From positions 1 to 39,106 of the forward strand of contig CACDLV010000007.1 of assembly GCA_902553675.1 (NCBI GenBank): a stretch of 39,106 nt of DNA, in the 5' to 3' direction. This document shows, in pieces, positions 9,550 through 19,249 of the stretch. Every line of letters starts with the position of its first letter. Positions within the stretch are counted from its first letter, which is position 1. The notes below the pieces were generated by a model. The model ran no database searches. It was not told where the DNA came from and saw only the letters and a program-made list of their open reading frames with translations. The position numbers were made by a program, and so were the translations under genes. Origin of the DNA: an uncultured Pelagibacteraceae bacterium. GTDB lineage: Bacteria; Pseudomonadota; Alphaproteobacteria; Pelagibacterales; Pelagibacteraceae.

Positions 9550-10707
9550 TTAATTCATAATTTTTTTAATTTCTTCTAACGTAAATGGTTTTGGTTTCTT
9601 GCATGTTGTTTTTATTTCTTGTGGGATACCAGTTTGTGAAGCTCTCATAGTAGAATCAATTATATCTAAAACATGAAGAGATAGCTCTCCATTACATCTG
9701 TGCTCTAAATTATTTTCAATTGCATAAGCCATTTCTGATAAACCAGCACCTCTATAATTTGCGTTAGTAGGTGACTCATTTGCCCTAGAGCTTTGACTCT
9801 TTATATTAATCTTTCCTAAAGGCATCATATCTGTTTTATGTTCTCCCCAATTACCACCAGCAGTCACTGAAACAAAAGCTGATCCACCAAACATATTTGG
9901 ATCTGGAACAATTATTGACCCTTTGTTTCCATAAAGTTCAATATGATTTCTTTGATGAGCTACTACATCAAAAGATAAAGTTATTTGAATTATACAATCA
10001 TTTTCAAATTGTATAGTTGCTAAGTAAGTTGTTGGTGTTTCAACTTTAAACTTTTGACCTTTTTTTGGACCAATTCCAATTTCTCTTTCTTCAAAAACTT
10101 TTGTACACCTTCCTTGAACCTGTTTTGCCGGACCAATTAAATTTACTAGTGCTGTCAAATAGTATGGCCCCATATCAATAACTGGTCCACCTTCATTTTC
10201 CGCAAACCAAGACTCTGGATTTGGATGATAAGATTGTACACCTGGAAAAGCAAATATAGCATTACCTAATTTAATATCCCCAATGACACCATTATCAATT
10301 AGCTCTCTAGTTTTTTGAATACCACCACCTAAAAAGGTATCTGGCGCGTTTCCTATATAAAGATTTTTTTTATTAGCAAGTTCAACTAATTTTTTTCCAT
10401 CTTCAAAATTAACTGCTAATGGTTTTTCAGCATAAGAATGTTTTCCATTTTCAAGAGCCAATTTAGAAACTTGATAATGTGCACCTGGTATTGTTAAATT
10501 TAAGATTATTTCAATTTCTTTATCTTTTAAAAGCTCATCAATCGTTACAGCCTCAATGTTGTAGTGAATTGCACATTTTTTAGCAGCATCCATGTTTATA
10601 TCTGCACATTTGACTATTCTGATATTATTAAAGTACTCCTGGGCTCTAAAATAGGTTTCAGAAATATGACCACAGCCAATTAGACCGACTTTAAAAATTT
10701 TACTCAT
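9550..10707 (-). CDS. Gfo/Idh/MocA-family oxidoreductase
   Basis: FKVGLIGCGHISETY; HSYAEKPLAVNFEDGKKLVELA. Confidence 0.94.
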   Translation of the reverse strand: MSKIFKVGLIGCGHISETYFRAQEYFNNIRIVKCADINMDAAKKCAIHYNIEAVTIDELLKDKEIEIILNLTIPGAHYQVSKLALENGKHSYAEKPLAVNFEDGKKLVELANKKNLYIGNAPDTFLGGGIQKTRELIDNGVIGDIKLGNAIFAFPGVQSYHPNPESWFAENEGGPVIDMGPYYLTALVNLIGPAKQVQGRCTKVFEEREIGIGPKKGQKFKVETPTTYLATIQFENDCIIQITLSFDVVAHQRNHIELYGNKGSIIVPDPNMFGGSAFVSVTAGGNWGEHKTDMMPLGKINIKSQSSRANESPTNANYRGAGLSEMAYAIENNLEHRCNGELSLHVLDIIDSTMRASQTGIPQEIKTTCKKPKPFTLEEIKKIMN

Positions 10708-10713
10708 AAAGGT

Positions 10714-12558
10714 TTATACACCTTGTCTTTGTTTGCCTTTTCCTTCTTTATAAAGTTTTAAAGCCTCTTCATTTTCTTTAGTTTTAGGAATTTCAAGTGT
10801 TGGGCTGTCCCAAAAAGCAGAACCTTCAACCCACTTATAAGCATGGGTTTTAATTGAAATAACGTATGTTACATCAGATGCTTTTGCTCTCTTAAATGCA
10901 GCTTCAAGATCTGAAATTGAATTAACATGCTCAGATTTAGCTCCCATACTTTCTGCATGTTTTGCAAAATCAACATCAACTAATCCAGGAGTGTTAGAGC
11001 TCTTTAATAAGTTATTATATTCTTTACCACCTTTAAATAGTTGTAGTCGATTGATAACTGCAAACCCGCCATTATCACAAACTATAATTATCAATTTGTT
11101 TTTTGTAATAACTGATGAATAAATATCTGTATTATTTAGAAGATAAGAACCATCTCCTACAAAAGAAATTACTTCTTTATCAGGATTAGCCATTTTTATT
11201 CCAAGTGCTCCTGAAATTTCATAACTCATACAACTAAAACCCCACTCTGTTTCATGAGTATTTAATTCTCTAGGTCTCCAAACTTGAACAACTTCACCAA
11301 CCAAACCTCCTGCTGCAGTAACAGCTATATCTGTTGGGTCAGAGTTTCTATAAATTGCACCAATTACCTGAACATAACTTGGCACTTCTTGATTTGTCGG
11401 CGCACTCTCTTTATCTATATGTTCATTCCAAGATTTGAGTTCAGTTTGAGATTTTTTATTCCATTCTTCTCCAGCTTTCCAACTACCTAATGCTTGCGAA
11501 AGCTCTGTTAATGAAACTTTAGCATCTCCAATGATAGCTTGTGCTAAATGTTTGTTAGCATCAAATCTTGATACATTTATTGAAACTAGTTTAAAATTTT
11601 CATTTTCAAAATTTGCCCAAGATCCTGTTGTAAAGTCTGCAAGTTTAGTACCAACAGCGATTACAAGATCAGTTTGTTTTGCAAGTGAATTAGTGTTTTT
11701 TCCTCCTAAACCACCTATTTGACCAGCATAATGTGAATGATCTCTTTTCATTGTAGAATAACCCATCACAGTTTGAGTAACAGGTATATTATGTTTGATA
11801 GCAAAATTACTTAGTTCATCCATAGCATCAGAATAAAAAACACCACCACCAGAAATAATTATTGGATTTTTTGATGATTTTATTTTTTCAGCAGCTTCTT
11901 TAATTTGAAACTCGTCAGGTCTTGGCCTTCTAATCGCGTGTACTCTTTCTTTAAAAAATTCCTCAGGGTAATCAAATGTTTGACCTTGTATGTCTTGGCT
12001 TAGAGCAATACAAGCAGGGCCGCAATCTGCAGGATCTAACATTGTTTGAATTGCTGCTGGGAATGATTGAATAATCTGCTCTGGTCTTGTAATTCGATCA
12101 AAATATCTGGTAACTGGTTTAAATGCATCATTAGCTGTTATTCCAGGGTTATTAAAATGCTCAACTTGTTGCAATACTGGATCTGGCATTCTGTTCGCAT
12201 AAGTGTCTCCAGGTAGAAATAAAATAGGTAATCTGTTACTCATGGCAACTGCTGCGGCTGTAACCATATTTGTTGCACCAGGTCCAACAGAAGATGTTGC
12301 TACAAAAATTTGTTGTCTTCTTTTTGCTCTAGCATAGCCAATTCCTGTAAGAGCCATATTTTGTTCATGGTGCCCTCTATATGTTGGAAGTTCTTTTTGA
12401 TTTTCTTCTAGTGCTTGACCTAAGCAAGCGACATTTCCATGTCCAAAAATTCCAAAGACACCTGGAAATAAAGGTTCTTTTTTACCGTTAATTAATATTT
12501 TCTGAGCAATTAAATATTTAACTATTGCATGGGCACATGTGAGAGTATTTTTTTTCAT
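10714..12558 (-). CDS. iolD: 3D-(3,5/4)-trihydroxycyclohexane-1,2-dione acylhydrolase IolD (ThDP enzyme)
   Basis: GVFGIFGHGNVACLGQAL, YRGHHEQNMA, ThDP motif VGDGSYLLNNTDIYSSVITKNKLIIIVCDNGGFAVINRLQ; 614 aa. Confidence 0.93.
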   Translation of the reverse strand: MKKNTLTCAHAIVKYLIAQKILINGKKEPLFPGVFGIFGHGNVACLGQALEENQKELPTYRGHHEQNMALTGIGYARAKRRQQIFVATSSVGPGATNMVTAAAVAMSNRLPILFLPGDTYANRMPDPVLQQVEHFNNPGITANDAFKPVTRYFDRITRPEQIIQSFPAAIQTMLDPADCGPACIALSQDIQGQTFDYPEEFFKERVHAIRRPRPDEFQIKEAAEKIKSSKNPIIISGGGVFYSDAMDELSNFAIKHNIPVTQTVMGYSTMKRDHSHYAGQIGGLGGKNTNSLAKQTDLVIAVGTKLADFTTGSWANFENENFKLVSINVSRFDANKHLAQAIIGDAKVSLTELSQALGSWKAGEEWNKKSQTELKSWNEHIDKESAPTNQEVPSYVQVIGAIYRNSDPTDIAVTAAGGLVGEVVQVWRPRELNTHETEWGFSCMSYEISGALGIKMANPDKEVISFVGDGSYLLNNTDIYSSVITKNKLIIIVCDNGGFAVINRLQLFKGGKEYNNLLKSSNTPGLVDVDFAKHAESMGAKSEHVNSISDLEAAFKRAKASDVTYVISIKTHAYKWVEGSAFWDSPTLEIPKTKENEEALKLYKEGKGKQRQGV

Positions 12559-12576
12559 TAATATGTTTATCTTTTA

Positions 12577-12599
12577 ATATGTATAGTGTTTATATATAA
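12577..12599. promoter_or_regulatory. Candidate operator, copy B of a recurrent 23-bp palindrome
   Basis: ATATGTATA-GTGTT-TATATATAA in the divergent iolD / ALDH promoter region; 18/23 identical to copy at 30835. Confidence 0.5.
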
Positions 12600-12650
12600 T
12601 TCTATTTATAAATTAAAAAACCTAACTAAGTAAACTTAAAAATAAATTCT

Positions 12651-14093
12651 ATGTACGAAAAATTTGGACAATTCATTGATGGTAAATGGCAACAAGCTGA
12701 AAAAAAAGAAACTTATGATGTAATCAACCCTGCAACTGAAGAGGTTATTGGAAAAGCATCGAAAGCTTCATCTATTGAAGTACAAAAAGCATTAAAGTCT
12801 GCAGAAAAAGGTTTGGAAGTTTGGAAAAACACTGCACCATGGCAAAGAGCTTATGTGCTTAGAAAAATTGCAGATATGATGAGAGAAAAAAAAGATGTTA
12901 TTGCAAAATGGTTAACTCTTGAAGTTGGAAAACCTCTTGCAGAGGCAGTTGGTGAAGTTGGTGGTGGAGCTGATATTTTTGAGTGGAATGCTGAAGAAAC
13001 AAAAAGAATTTATGGTCAAACTCAACAAAGTAGATTTCCAGATACTAGAGTTCATGTTTATTATCAACCCGTAGGAGTTGTTGCAGCTTTAGTTCCATGG
13101 AATTTCCCAATTGTTTTAGCATCTAGAAAAATTTCTACTGCTTTAGCTGCAGGATGTTCTGTAATTTGTAAGCCAGACGTAATTACTCCTGGTGCTGTAA
13201 TGGAATTAGTAAACATTTGCAAAGAAGCTGGTGTACCAGATGGTGTAGTTAGTCTTTTGTCAGGTGATCCTGCTGAAATATCAAATGAATTAATGGAGTC
13301 TGATATAATTAAAAAAGTTTCAGTTACTGGATCGACTAGAGTTGGTAAAATTATTTTAAAAAAAGCAGCTGATAAAGTTCAAAGAGTCACTATGGAGCTT
13401 AGTGGACACTCTCCTTTTATTGTGTGTGAAGACGTAGATATGAACAAAGTAGCTGATATAGCTATAACCGGTAAATTTAGAAATAACGGTCAAGTCTGTA
13501 TTTCACCAAATAGATTTTATATACAAGAAAATAGAAAAGATGAGTTTGTTGATGCTTTTATCGAAAGAGCAAAAAAATTAAAAATTGGAAACGGTATGGA
13601 CGAAGGTGTGGATCTGGGTCCTTTAACTACTGCTAAGAGATTGGAAGAAATAGAAAAACTAGTTGAAACTACTAAAAAAGAAGGAGCTAAAGTGTTAATG
13701 GGTGGACAAAGACCTTCTGGTTTCAATAAGGGATATTATTATGAACCGACGGTTTTTGATGATGTTAAAGATAATTTTACAATTATGAAAGAAGAGCCTT
13801 TCGGTCCACTAGTTCCAATTTTAACTTTTAAAACTTTTGATGAAGTAATTGAAAGAGCAAATGATAATGACTTAGGATTGTGTAGTTACCTTTACACTAA
13901 TTCTATGGATAAAGCTCATATTGGATCTGAAAAACTAGAGTCTGGTTGTGTTGCGGTTAATACTGGTGTTGTTGCTATTGCTGAAGCACCATTTGGAGGG
14001 ATAAAACAAACTGGTTATGGTCGTGAAGGTGGATCAGGTGCAATCAAAGATTATCTAAATGTGAAATATACTCACATGGGCTTAAAAATCTAA
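12651..14093 (+). CDS. NAD(P)-dependent aldehyde dehydrogenase (succinate-semialdehyde/glycolaldehyde-dehydrogenase-like)
   Basis: VPWNFPIVLASRK, VTGSTRVGK, VTMELSGHSPFIV, catalytic Cys in NNGQVCISPNRFY, KEEPFGPLVPI. Confidence 0.95.
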   Translation: MYEKFGQFIDGKWQQAEKKETYDVINPATEEVIGKASKASSIEVQKALKSAEKGLEVWKNTAPWQRAYVLRKIADMMREKKDVIAKWLTLEVGKPLAEAVGEVGGGADIFEWNAEETKRIYGQTQQSRFPDTRVHVYYQPVGVVAALVPWNFPIVLASRKISTALAAGCSVICKPDVITPGAVMELVNICKEAGVPDGVVSLLSGDPAEISNELMESDIIKKVSVTGSTRVGKIILKKAADKVQRVTMELSGHSPFIVCEDVDMNKVADIAITGKFRNNGQVCISPNRFYIQENRKDEFVDAFIERAKKLKIGNGMDEGVDLGPLTTAKRLEEIEKLVETTKKEGAKVLMGGQRPSGFNKGYYYEPTVFDDVKDNFTIMKEEPFGPLVPILTFKTFDEVIERANDNDLGLCSYLYTNSMDKAHIGSEKLESGCVAVNTGVVAIAEAPFGGIKQTGYGREGGSGAIKDYLNVKYTHMGLKI

Positions 14094-14095
14094 AA

Positions 14096-14887
14096 ATGAG
14101 AAAAAATAAAGTTAAAGAAATGATGAAAGCAGGGAAACCTGTTATCAATGGTTGGCTTCAAATACCTAGTACTGTTTCAGCTGAAGTAATGGCTCATCAA
14201 GGTTGGGATTCTCTAACAATAGATATGCAACATGGCTTAGTTGATTACACTAATGCACTCCCAATGCTTCAAACAATTTCAACAACAGATGTAACTCCAT
14301 TAGCTAGAGTAAACTGGAATGAGCCAGGTCAAATAATGAAAATTCTAGATGCGGGTTGTTATGGAATTATATGTCCAATGGTAAGTAATAAAGAGGAAGC
14401 AGAAAGATTTGTTCAAGCTTGCATGTACCCTCCTCGTGGTTATAGAAGTTTTGGTCCCGTTAGAGGATTAATCTATGGAGGCTCAGATTATGCGAAACAT
14501 GCAAATGATGAAATGCTCAAATTAGCTATGATCGAAACAAAAGAGTCTTTAGAAAAATTAGATGAGATTATGTCAACTCCTGGTGTAGATGGAATATATA
14601 TTGGGCCAGCTGATTTAAGTTTAGCAATAGGAGAAGAACCTGGCTTTGATAGAGCAGAAAGCACAAAAGCTTATTCAGAAATACTAAGAATTTTAGAACA
14701 CGCAAAAAAAAATAATATTTTTGCAGGAATTCATAATGGTACACCTGAGTATGCACAAAAAATGATAGATAAAGGTTTCAATTTTGTAACTATTGGGGCT
14801 GATCAAAGAGCATTAAGTGCAGGGGCTAAAGCAGTGGTAGAAAAAATGAAAGGTTCTTCAAAAAAAGAAGAGTCTAAAGCTTACTAG
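14096..14887 (+). CDS. HpcH/HpaI aldolase family protein
   Basis: GWLQIPSTVSAEVMAHQGWDSLTIDMQHGLVDY; CPMVSNKEEAERFVQACMYPPRGYRSFGPVR; GIYIGPADLSLAIG. Confidence 0.94.
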   Translation: MRKNKVKEMMKAGKPVINGWLQIPSTVSAEVMAHQGWDSLTIDMQHGLVDYTNALPMLQTISTTDVTPLARVNWNEPGQIMKILDAGCYGIICPMVSNKEEAERFVQACMYPPRGYRSFGPVRGLIYGGSDYAKHANDEMLKLAMIETKESLEKLDEIMSTPGVDGIYIGPADLSLAIGEEPGFDRAESTKAYSEILRILEHAKKNNIFAGIHNGTPEYAQKMIDKGFNFVTIGADQRALSAGAKAVVEKMKGSSKKEESKAY

Positions 14888-14892
14888 GTTAA

Positions 14893-15309
14893 CTATTTAA
14901 CTCCCCTATAAAGAATATCTCTCCTATCAATAAATTCCTCAAAGGTTTTAATGGTAATTACTGAAGGTAATATAAATATAGATCTTTTGTCTCTCTCATT
15001 TCTTATAATTCTAAAATAACCTTTTTTAATTGCTGTATCGATATAAACGTTTGAGGTCAAATATGATTTCTCGATTACTTTAAGTAATTGATTTTTAGTA
15101 ATTGATTTATTTTTATAATAAGCAAGCATAACCATATGTAACATTATCCAATGTTGTGGGGTTAAGGAAAACCAATTCAATAATTCATTAGCTAATCTTC
15201 CTTCAAAATCTCCAAGTGATATTTCTGCTAATTGAATTCTTTTTTGAGTAAGTTTTGGAATTTTTTTTTGTTCTTCGAAGTGCTTCGGATACTTGAACTG
15301 TCTTTTCAT
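14893..15309 (-). CDS. MarR-like winged-helix transcriptional regulator
   Basis: 138 aa; helix-turn-helix plus wing-like IRNERDKRSIFILPS, C-terminal helix; only recognisable regulator in the window. Confidence 0.7.
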   Translation of the reverse strand: MKRQFKYPKHFEEQKKIPKLTQKRIQLAEISLGDFEGRLANELLNWFSLTPQHWIMLHMVMLAYYKNKSITKNQLLKVIEKSYLTSNVYIDTAIKKGYFRIIRNERDKRSIFILPSVITIKTFEEFIDRRDILYRGVK

Positions 15310-15337
15310 TTAAATAAACTTAAACTCATTGAGTTTT

Positions 15338-16315
15338 CTATTCAATACTATTTTTACTTAATAGTTCTTTATAAATGTTATTAACTCTATGTACTTCTTT
15401 TGCGGTATTAAAATAACCTTCATATTCTATTTCTTCGGGTGTGACGTCAAAATGATAATGTCCTGCTTCTCTTTCATGTTCGTAAGAATGAAAATGTGTA
15501 TGTTCACCAGACTCTCTTAGATTTAATTCTCCTCCAGTAGGATCACCAGTCCAAAGAATAGAATAACATTGTAATTTTGGTCCAACCGGTTCATAAAATT
15601 GAAGAAAATCTTTTACACATTTCATTTGTTTTGGATCGTAATACTCGTGTTTAATATCTTTATAATCAGGTTGAACATGTGATCTTATTTTTCCATTTAA
15701 TACTCTAAATACTCCAGCAAGAGACAAATGTTCATTATCTTTAATTTTTAAATTTTTTGATAAAGAAGACCTCATTGCTTGAGGCAAAGAACCTTGTTCT
15801 CCATTTCTACCTTTGATTTTTATTTTAATAACTTTTCCCTGTTTACCGTCTGTATAATAAATGTTTCCAAGTCCACCATGTTTTTTTGCTGAATACTTTT
15901 CAACAATACATTTTTTATCTGGACTTACTCTTGCTATTATTGATTTAGACTCATCAGTTATTAAGTTTTCATTAATAACTAATTCTCCACAATGACCATT
16001 TAAACATGACATTGCACCTGATCCAGCTCCTAAAGCATAAGATTTTTCAGAATCAATCATTTTAGATATTTCTTCATAGTCAAATTCTGCACCAATAAAT
16101 TTTGGATCATGCATATAAGGCTCTCCACCAACATCTATTATTTTTTGATTTCCACTTATTCCTTCTGATGGACAATCCCAATCTCTTAGATTTGGGCAAT
16201 CTACCACTTCTACCTCTACGTTTTTGAAATTTTCAGACAATCCATTTCTTAACGCATATGAAATATCTTCTAATGGATAATCTTTAAAAGTTCCTTTTTC
16301 TATTTTTAATTGCAT
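15338..16315 (-). CDS. DUF1907 / C11orf54 (PTD012)-like zinc-binding protein
   Basis: VEVVDCPNL, DVGGEPYM, YALGAGSGAM, GKQGKVIKIKIKGRNG, and His-rich EHTHFHSYEHEREAGHYHFDVTPEEIEYEGYF resemble human C11orf54 as recalled from memory. Confidence 0.82.
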   Translation of the reverse strand: MQLKIEKGTFKDYPLEDISYALRNGLSENFKNVEVEVVDCPNLRDWDCPSEGISGNQKIIDVGGEPYMHDPKFIGAEFDYEEISKMIDSEKSYALGAGSGAMSCLNGHCGELVINENLITDESKSIIARVSPDKKCIVEKYSAKKHGGLGNIYYTDGKQGKVIKIKIKGRNGEQGSLPQAMRSSLSKNLKIKDNEHLSLAGVFRVLNGKIRSHVQPDYKDIKHEYYDPKQMKCVKDFLQFYEPVGPKLQCYSILWTGDPTGGELNLRESGEHTHFHSYEHEREAGHYHFDVTPEEIEYEGYFNTAKEVHRVNNIYKELLSKNSIE

Positions 16316-16359
16316 GATGATAATAAGCTATAATTTATTTTGCATATTGTCTATAGATA

Positions 16360-16382
16360 ATATATATAATTTCTATACATAA
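16360..16382. promoter_or_regulatory. Candidate operator, copy C of the recurrent 23-bp palindrome
   Basis: ATATATATA-ATTTC-TATACATAA in the divergent promoter region; 20/23 identical to copy at 30835. Confidence 0.55.
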
Positions 16383-16403
16383 ATAATTTTAAATAAGGTA
16401 ACG

Positions 16404-17348
16404 ATGATTAACAAAGATTTGAAAGTAGCTGTGCTTGGTGCAGGAGCGATGGGTTGCTTGTTTGGCGGTTTGCTTGCAGAAAAAGGTTTAAATGTAATTT
16501 TAATTGATGTTTGGAAGGAGCATGTTGATGCAATTAATAAAGATGGTTTAAAGATGGATGGACATGGCGGAGACCGAGTAATAAAAGTTAAAGCCACTTC
16601 AGATCCATCCTCTTTAGATAAAGTAGATGCTGTAATAGTCATGTGTAAAGCTACAGCTTTAGAGCCAGCATTAAACAGTATTAAAAATATCATAAGAGAT
16701 AAAACAGTATTTATGTCTTTTCAAAATGGTATTGGTCATGAAGCAATTATTCAAGGTATTGTGGGTAATGAAAAAGTAATTGGTGGGACAACTACTCAAG
16801 CTTCAAATATTTTAGGACCAGGTCATATAATGAATCATGGTTCGTTACCCTCTTGGATTGGTGAGTACGAAGGAGGAATTACTGATCGAATTAAAGAAAT
16901 AGCAGATACTTTTACAGCACATAATCTTGAAATGATTGCTGCGGAAGATGTAAAGAAAAGAAAATGGATGAAGCTTTTTGCTTTAACAGCTATTGGACCA
17001 TTATCTGCAATTTTTGATCTTCATCATACAGATTTATATATAAATAATAAAGCAAACGAAGTATCTCGAGGTTTAGGTAAGGAAATAATTTTAGAAACTA
17101 GAGAAGTTGCACTTGCTGATGGTGTAAATGTTTCTGAAGATGAATGTCTATTCATGTTCAATAAAATTGTAGATTCTATGCAAACTAACAAATCTTCAAT
17201 GGCTTTTGATGTTCAATATAAAAGAAAAACTGAAATTGATTTTATCAGTGGTGCTGTTTCAAAAATAGGTAAAAAACATGGTGTTAAGACACCATTAAAC
17301 GACCTTATGTATAAAATGATTAAAGTGAAAGAGGGTATGTACAGCTAA
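16404..17348 (+). CDS. ApbA/PanE-family 2-dehydropantoate reductase-like protein
   Basis: KVAVLGAGAMGCLFGGLLAEKG; VIVMCKATAL; SFQNGIGHE; KRKWMKLFALTAIGPLSAIF. Confidence 0.9.
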   Translation: MINKDLKVAVLGAGAMGCLFGGLLAEKGLNVILIDVWKEHVDAINKDGLKMDGHGGDRVIKVKATSDPSSLDKVDAVIVMCKATALEPALNSIKNIIRDKTVFMSFQNGIGHEAIIQGIVGNEKVIGGTTTQASNILGPGHIMNHGSLPSWIGEYEGGITDRIKEIADTFTAHNLEMIAAEDVKKRKWMKLFALTAIGPLSAIFDLHHTDLYINNKANEVSRGLGKEIILETREVALADGVNVSEDECLFMFNKIVDSMQTNKSSMAFDVQYKRKTEIDFISGAVSKIGKKHGVKTPLNDLMYKMIKVKEGMYS

Positions 17349-18218
17349 ATGCTCAGTACAAATAAATTAAAAAAAATCAAAAGTAACTTCCCTGTTTTAG
17401 TTGGAGACAATGTTGTTTCGAAAAAAATCTGTAATTTATTAATTAAAGAAATAAGTAACTCAAAATCATTTGATGATATGATTATGGGAGGTAGAAGCAG
17501 GATTAATAAAGGTTCTAAAAATTTTAATTTATATATTAATAATTCAGTTAACTCTGCAAAACTTTTTAATCTTTTTAATAGTAAGTCTTTTTATAAAAGA
17601 ATTGAAAATCTTTTTACAAAAAATTTTAAGGATGGATCATGGATAAATTTACACAAACCAAAATCATTTAATCCTAAAAAGTTCACTATAAAAAAAAAAT
17701 TAAATTCTAGTGAATTAAACAAAATGTTGGGTAACAACTATACAAATCCTAAAGTAAATTTAGATATAGACTTTTCGGTATCAAAGGGAGGGTATAGATT
17801 GAGACCTCATCGAGATGATATAACTAGATTATATAATTTCTTAATTTATTTAACAGACATTCCAAAAAAGAATGGTGGGTCTCTCACTATTTATAGAAAA
17901 AAAGCAAAAAAAAATTTAAGAAAAAGCTTTAGAAGATTTCCAAAAATAACCGAACTTGAAATAGTGAAGTCTTTTACACCCAAAAAAGGAACCGTTGTTT
18001 TTTTTCAGTCTACTCCAAATTCCTATCATGGTGTGAAGCGGTTTATAGAAAGAAATTGTCCAAAACGTTTTTTCATTTATGGAAGTTATGCCTTAAATAA
18101 ACCGGTTATATGGAATTACAAAGGGATTTCATATTATCCGCACATAATTAGCACCAAAAAAAGAATGTTAACCTCTTTTCATGATGCAAACTATTTGACC
18201 ACAGCACCAAAACATTGA
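17349..18218 (+). CDS. Putative 2-oxoglutarate/Fe(II)-dependent oxygenase (prolyl-4-hydroxylase-like fold)
   Basis: Facial-triad-like RPHRDD... and distal YHGVKRF; YLTDIPKKNGGSLTIYRKK, GTVVFFQSTPNSYHGV. Confidence 0.7.
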   Translation: MLSTNKLKKIKSNFPVLVGDNVVSKKICNLLIKEISNSKSFDDMIMGGRSRINKGSKNFNLYINNSVNSAKLFNLFNSKSFYKRIENLFTKNFKDGSWINLHKPKSFNPKKFTIKKKLNSSELNKMLGNNYTNPKVNLDIDFSVSKGGYRLRPHRDDITRLYNFLIYLTDIPKKNGGSLTIYRKKAKKNLRKSFRRFPKITELEIVKSFTPKKGTVVFFQSTPNSYHGVKRFIERNCPKRFFIYGSYALNKPVIWNYKGISYYPHIISTKKRMLTSFHDANYLTTAPKH

Positions 18219-18246
18219 AATATTGTTAATGATCAAATAAATTTTA

Positions 18247-19233
18247 ATGATGACAAATAGTCTTCAAAAAAAATTATATGGGAATGGGTACTTGATTGTT
18301 AAAAATGTGCTTAACTTTAGAAGAGACTTAAAACCAATTCTAAATGATATGGAATTTGTTATGGATTCTCTCATCCAAAAATATGCAAAAAAAAGAGATA
18401 TAAAAAAAGTTCTTAATTTTGATTTTAAAAAAAAATATTCTTATATCTCAAAGCTTAATATTTATGATTTGGATCAGTATTTTAATACCCGATTGCCAAG
18501 AGACCACGTAAAAAAAGATAGTGATTATTTTGCTACTCAATCATTATGGAATTTAATTACAAATAAAAAAATTTTGGATGTTGTAGAAAAAATTTTAGGC
18601 AAAGAAATAATGTCTAACCCTGTTCAAAATACTAGAATTAAACAACCTGAAAAAAAATTACCCGAGGGATCAATTCATGATGGTTTAAGCGGCAGAACAC
18701 CATGGCATCAAGATGCTGCTGTTTTAAATTCAAGAGGACAAAAATTAACTGACATGGTTACTGTATGGATCCCTTTTACTAAAACAACTAAGAAAAATGG
18801 ATGCATGATTACAGTAAAAAAGATAAATAAAATGGGATTATTAAATCATGTATCAGGATACAGAGGGCAAGTAGAATTAAAAAATAGTAAATTACTTGAT
18901 GATATGGAGCATATTTATTTAGAAGCAAATGTTGGAGATGTAATATTATTGCATAAACATTCTATACATTGCTCTTTACCAAACAGATCAAGTGATTTTA
19001 GGATAAGTGCTGATCTGAGATATAATGTTGCTGGACAACCATCAGGTAGAGAACCACTTCCAAATTTTTATGTAAGAAGTAAAAATAAAAAAAATCTCAA
19101 AGTTCAAAACTTTAAACAATGGTTATCTCTATGGGAAAAGGCAAAAGAAAAATGTATACCAAGAAAATATGCCTTTAAATATCCACTTCCAACGTATAAA
19201 AATAATAAAAGAGACTTATCTAATTTAGTTTAA
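18247..19233 (+). CDS. Phytanoyl-CoA dioxygenase (PhyH) family protein
   Basis: TPWHQDAAVL HxD motif; VWIPFTKTTKKNGCMITV; HKHSIHCSLPNRSSDFRISADLRY. Confidence 0.86.
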   Translation: MMTNSLQKKLYGNGYLIVKNVLNFRRDLKPILNDMEFVMDSLIQKYAKKRDIKKVLNFDFKKKYSYISKLNIYDLDQYFNTRLPRDHVKKDSDYFATQSLWNLITNKKILDVVEKILGKEIMSNPVQNTRIKQPEKKLPEGSIHDGLSGRTPWHQDAAVLNSRGQKLTDMVTVWIPFTKTTKKNGCMITVKKINKMGLLNHVSGYRGQVELKNSKLLDDMEHIYLEANVGDVILLHKHSIHCSLPNRSSDFRISADLRYNVAGQPSGREPLPNFYVRSKNKKNLKVQNFKQWLSLWEKAKEKCIPRKYAFKYPLPTYKNNKRDLSNLV

Positions 19234-19249
19234 TATTTATAAATAATTA

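Noticed and set aside
16341-16361. ATATTGTCTATAGATAATAT near-palindrome next to operator copy C
   Set aside because: Possible extra site, but does not share the 9-5-9 geometry and similar AT-rich palindromes are expected by chance; not counted as a motif copy.
16373-16693. Minus-strand ORF of 106 aa
   Set aside because: Antisense to the PanE-like gene and overlaps the candidate operator region; no domain.
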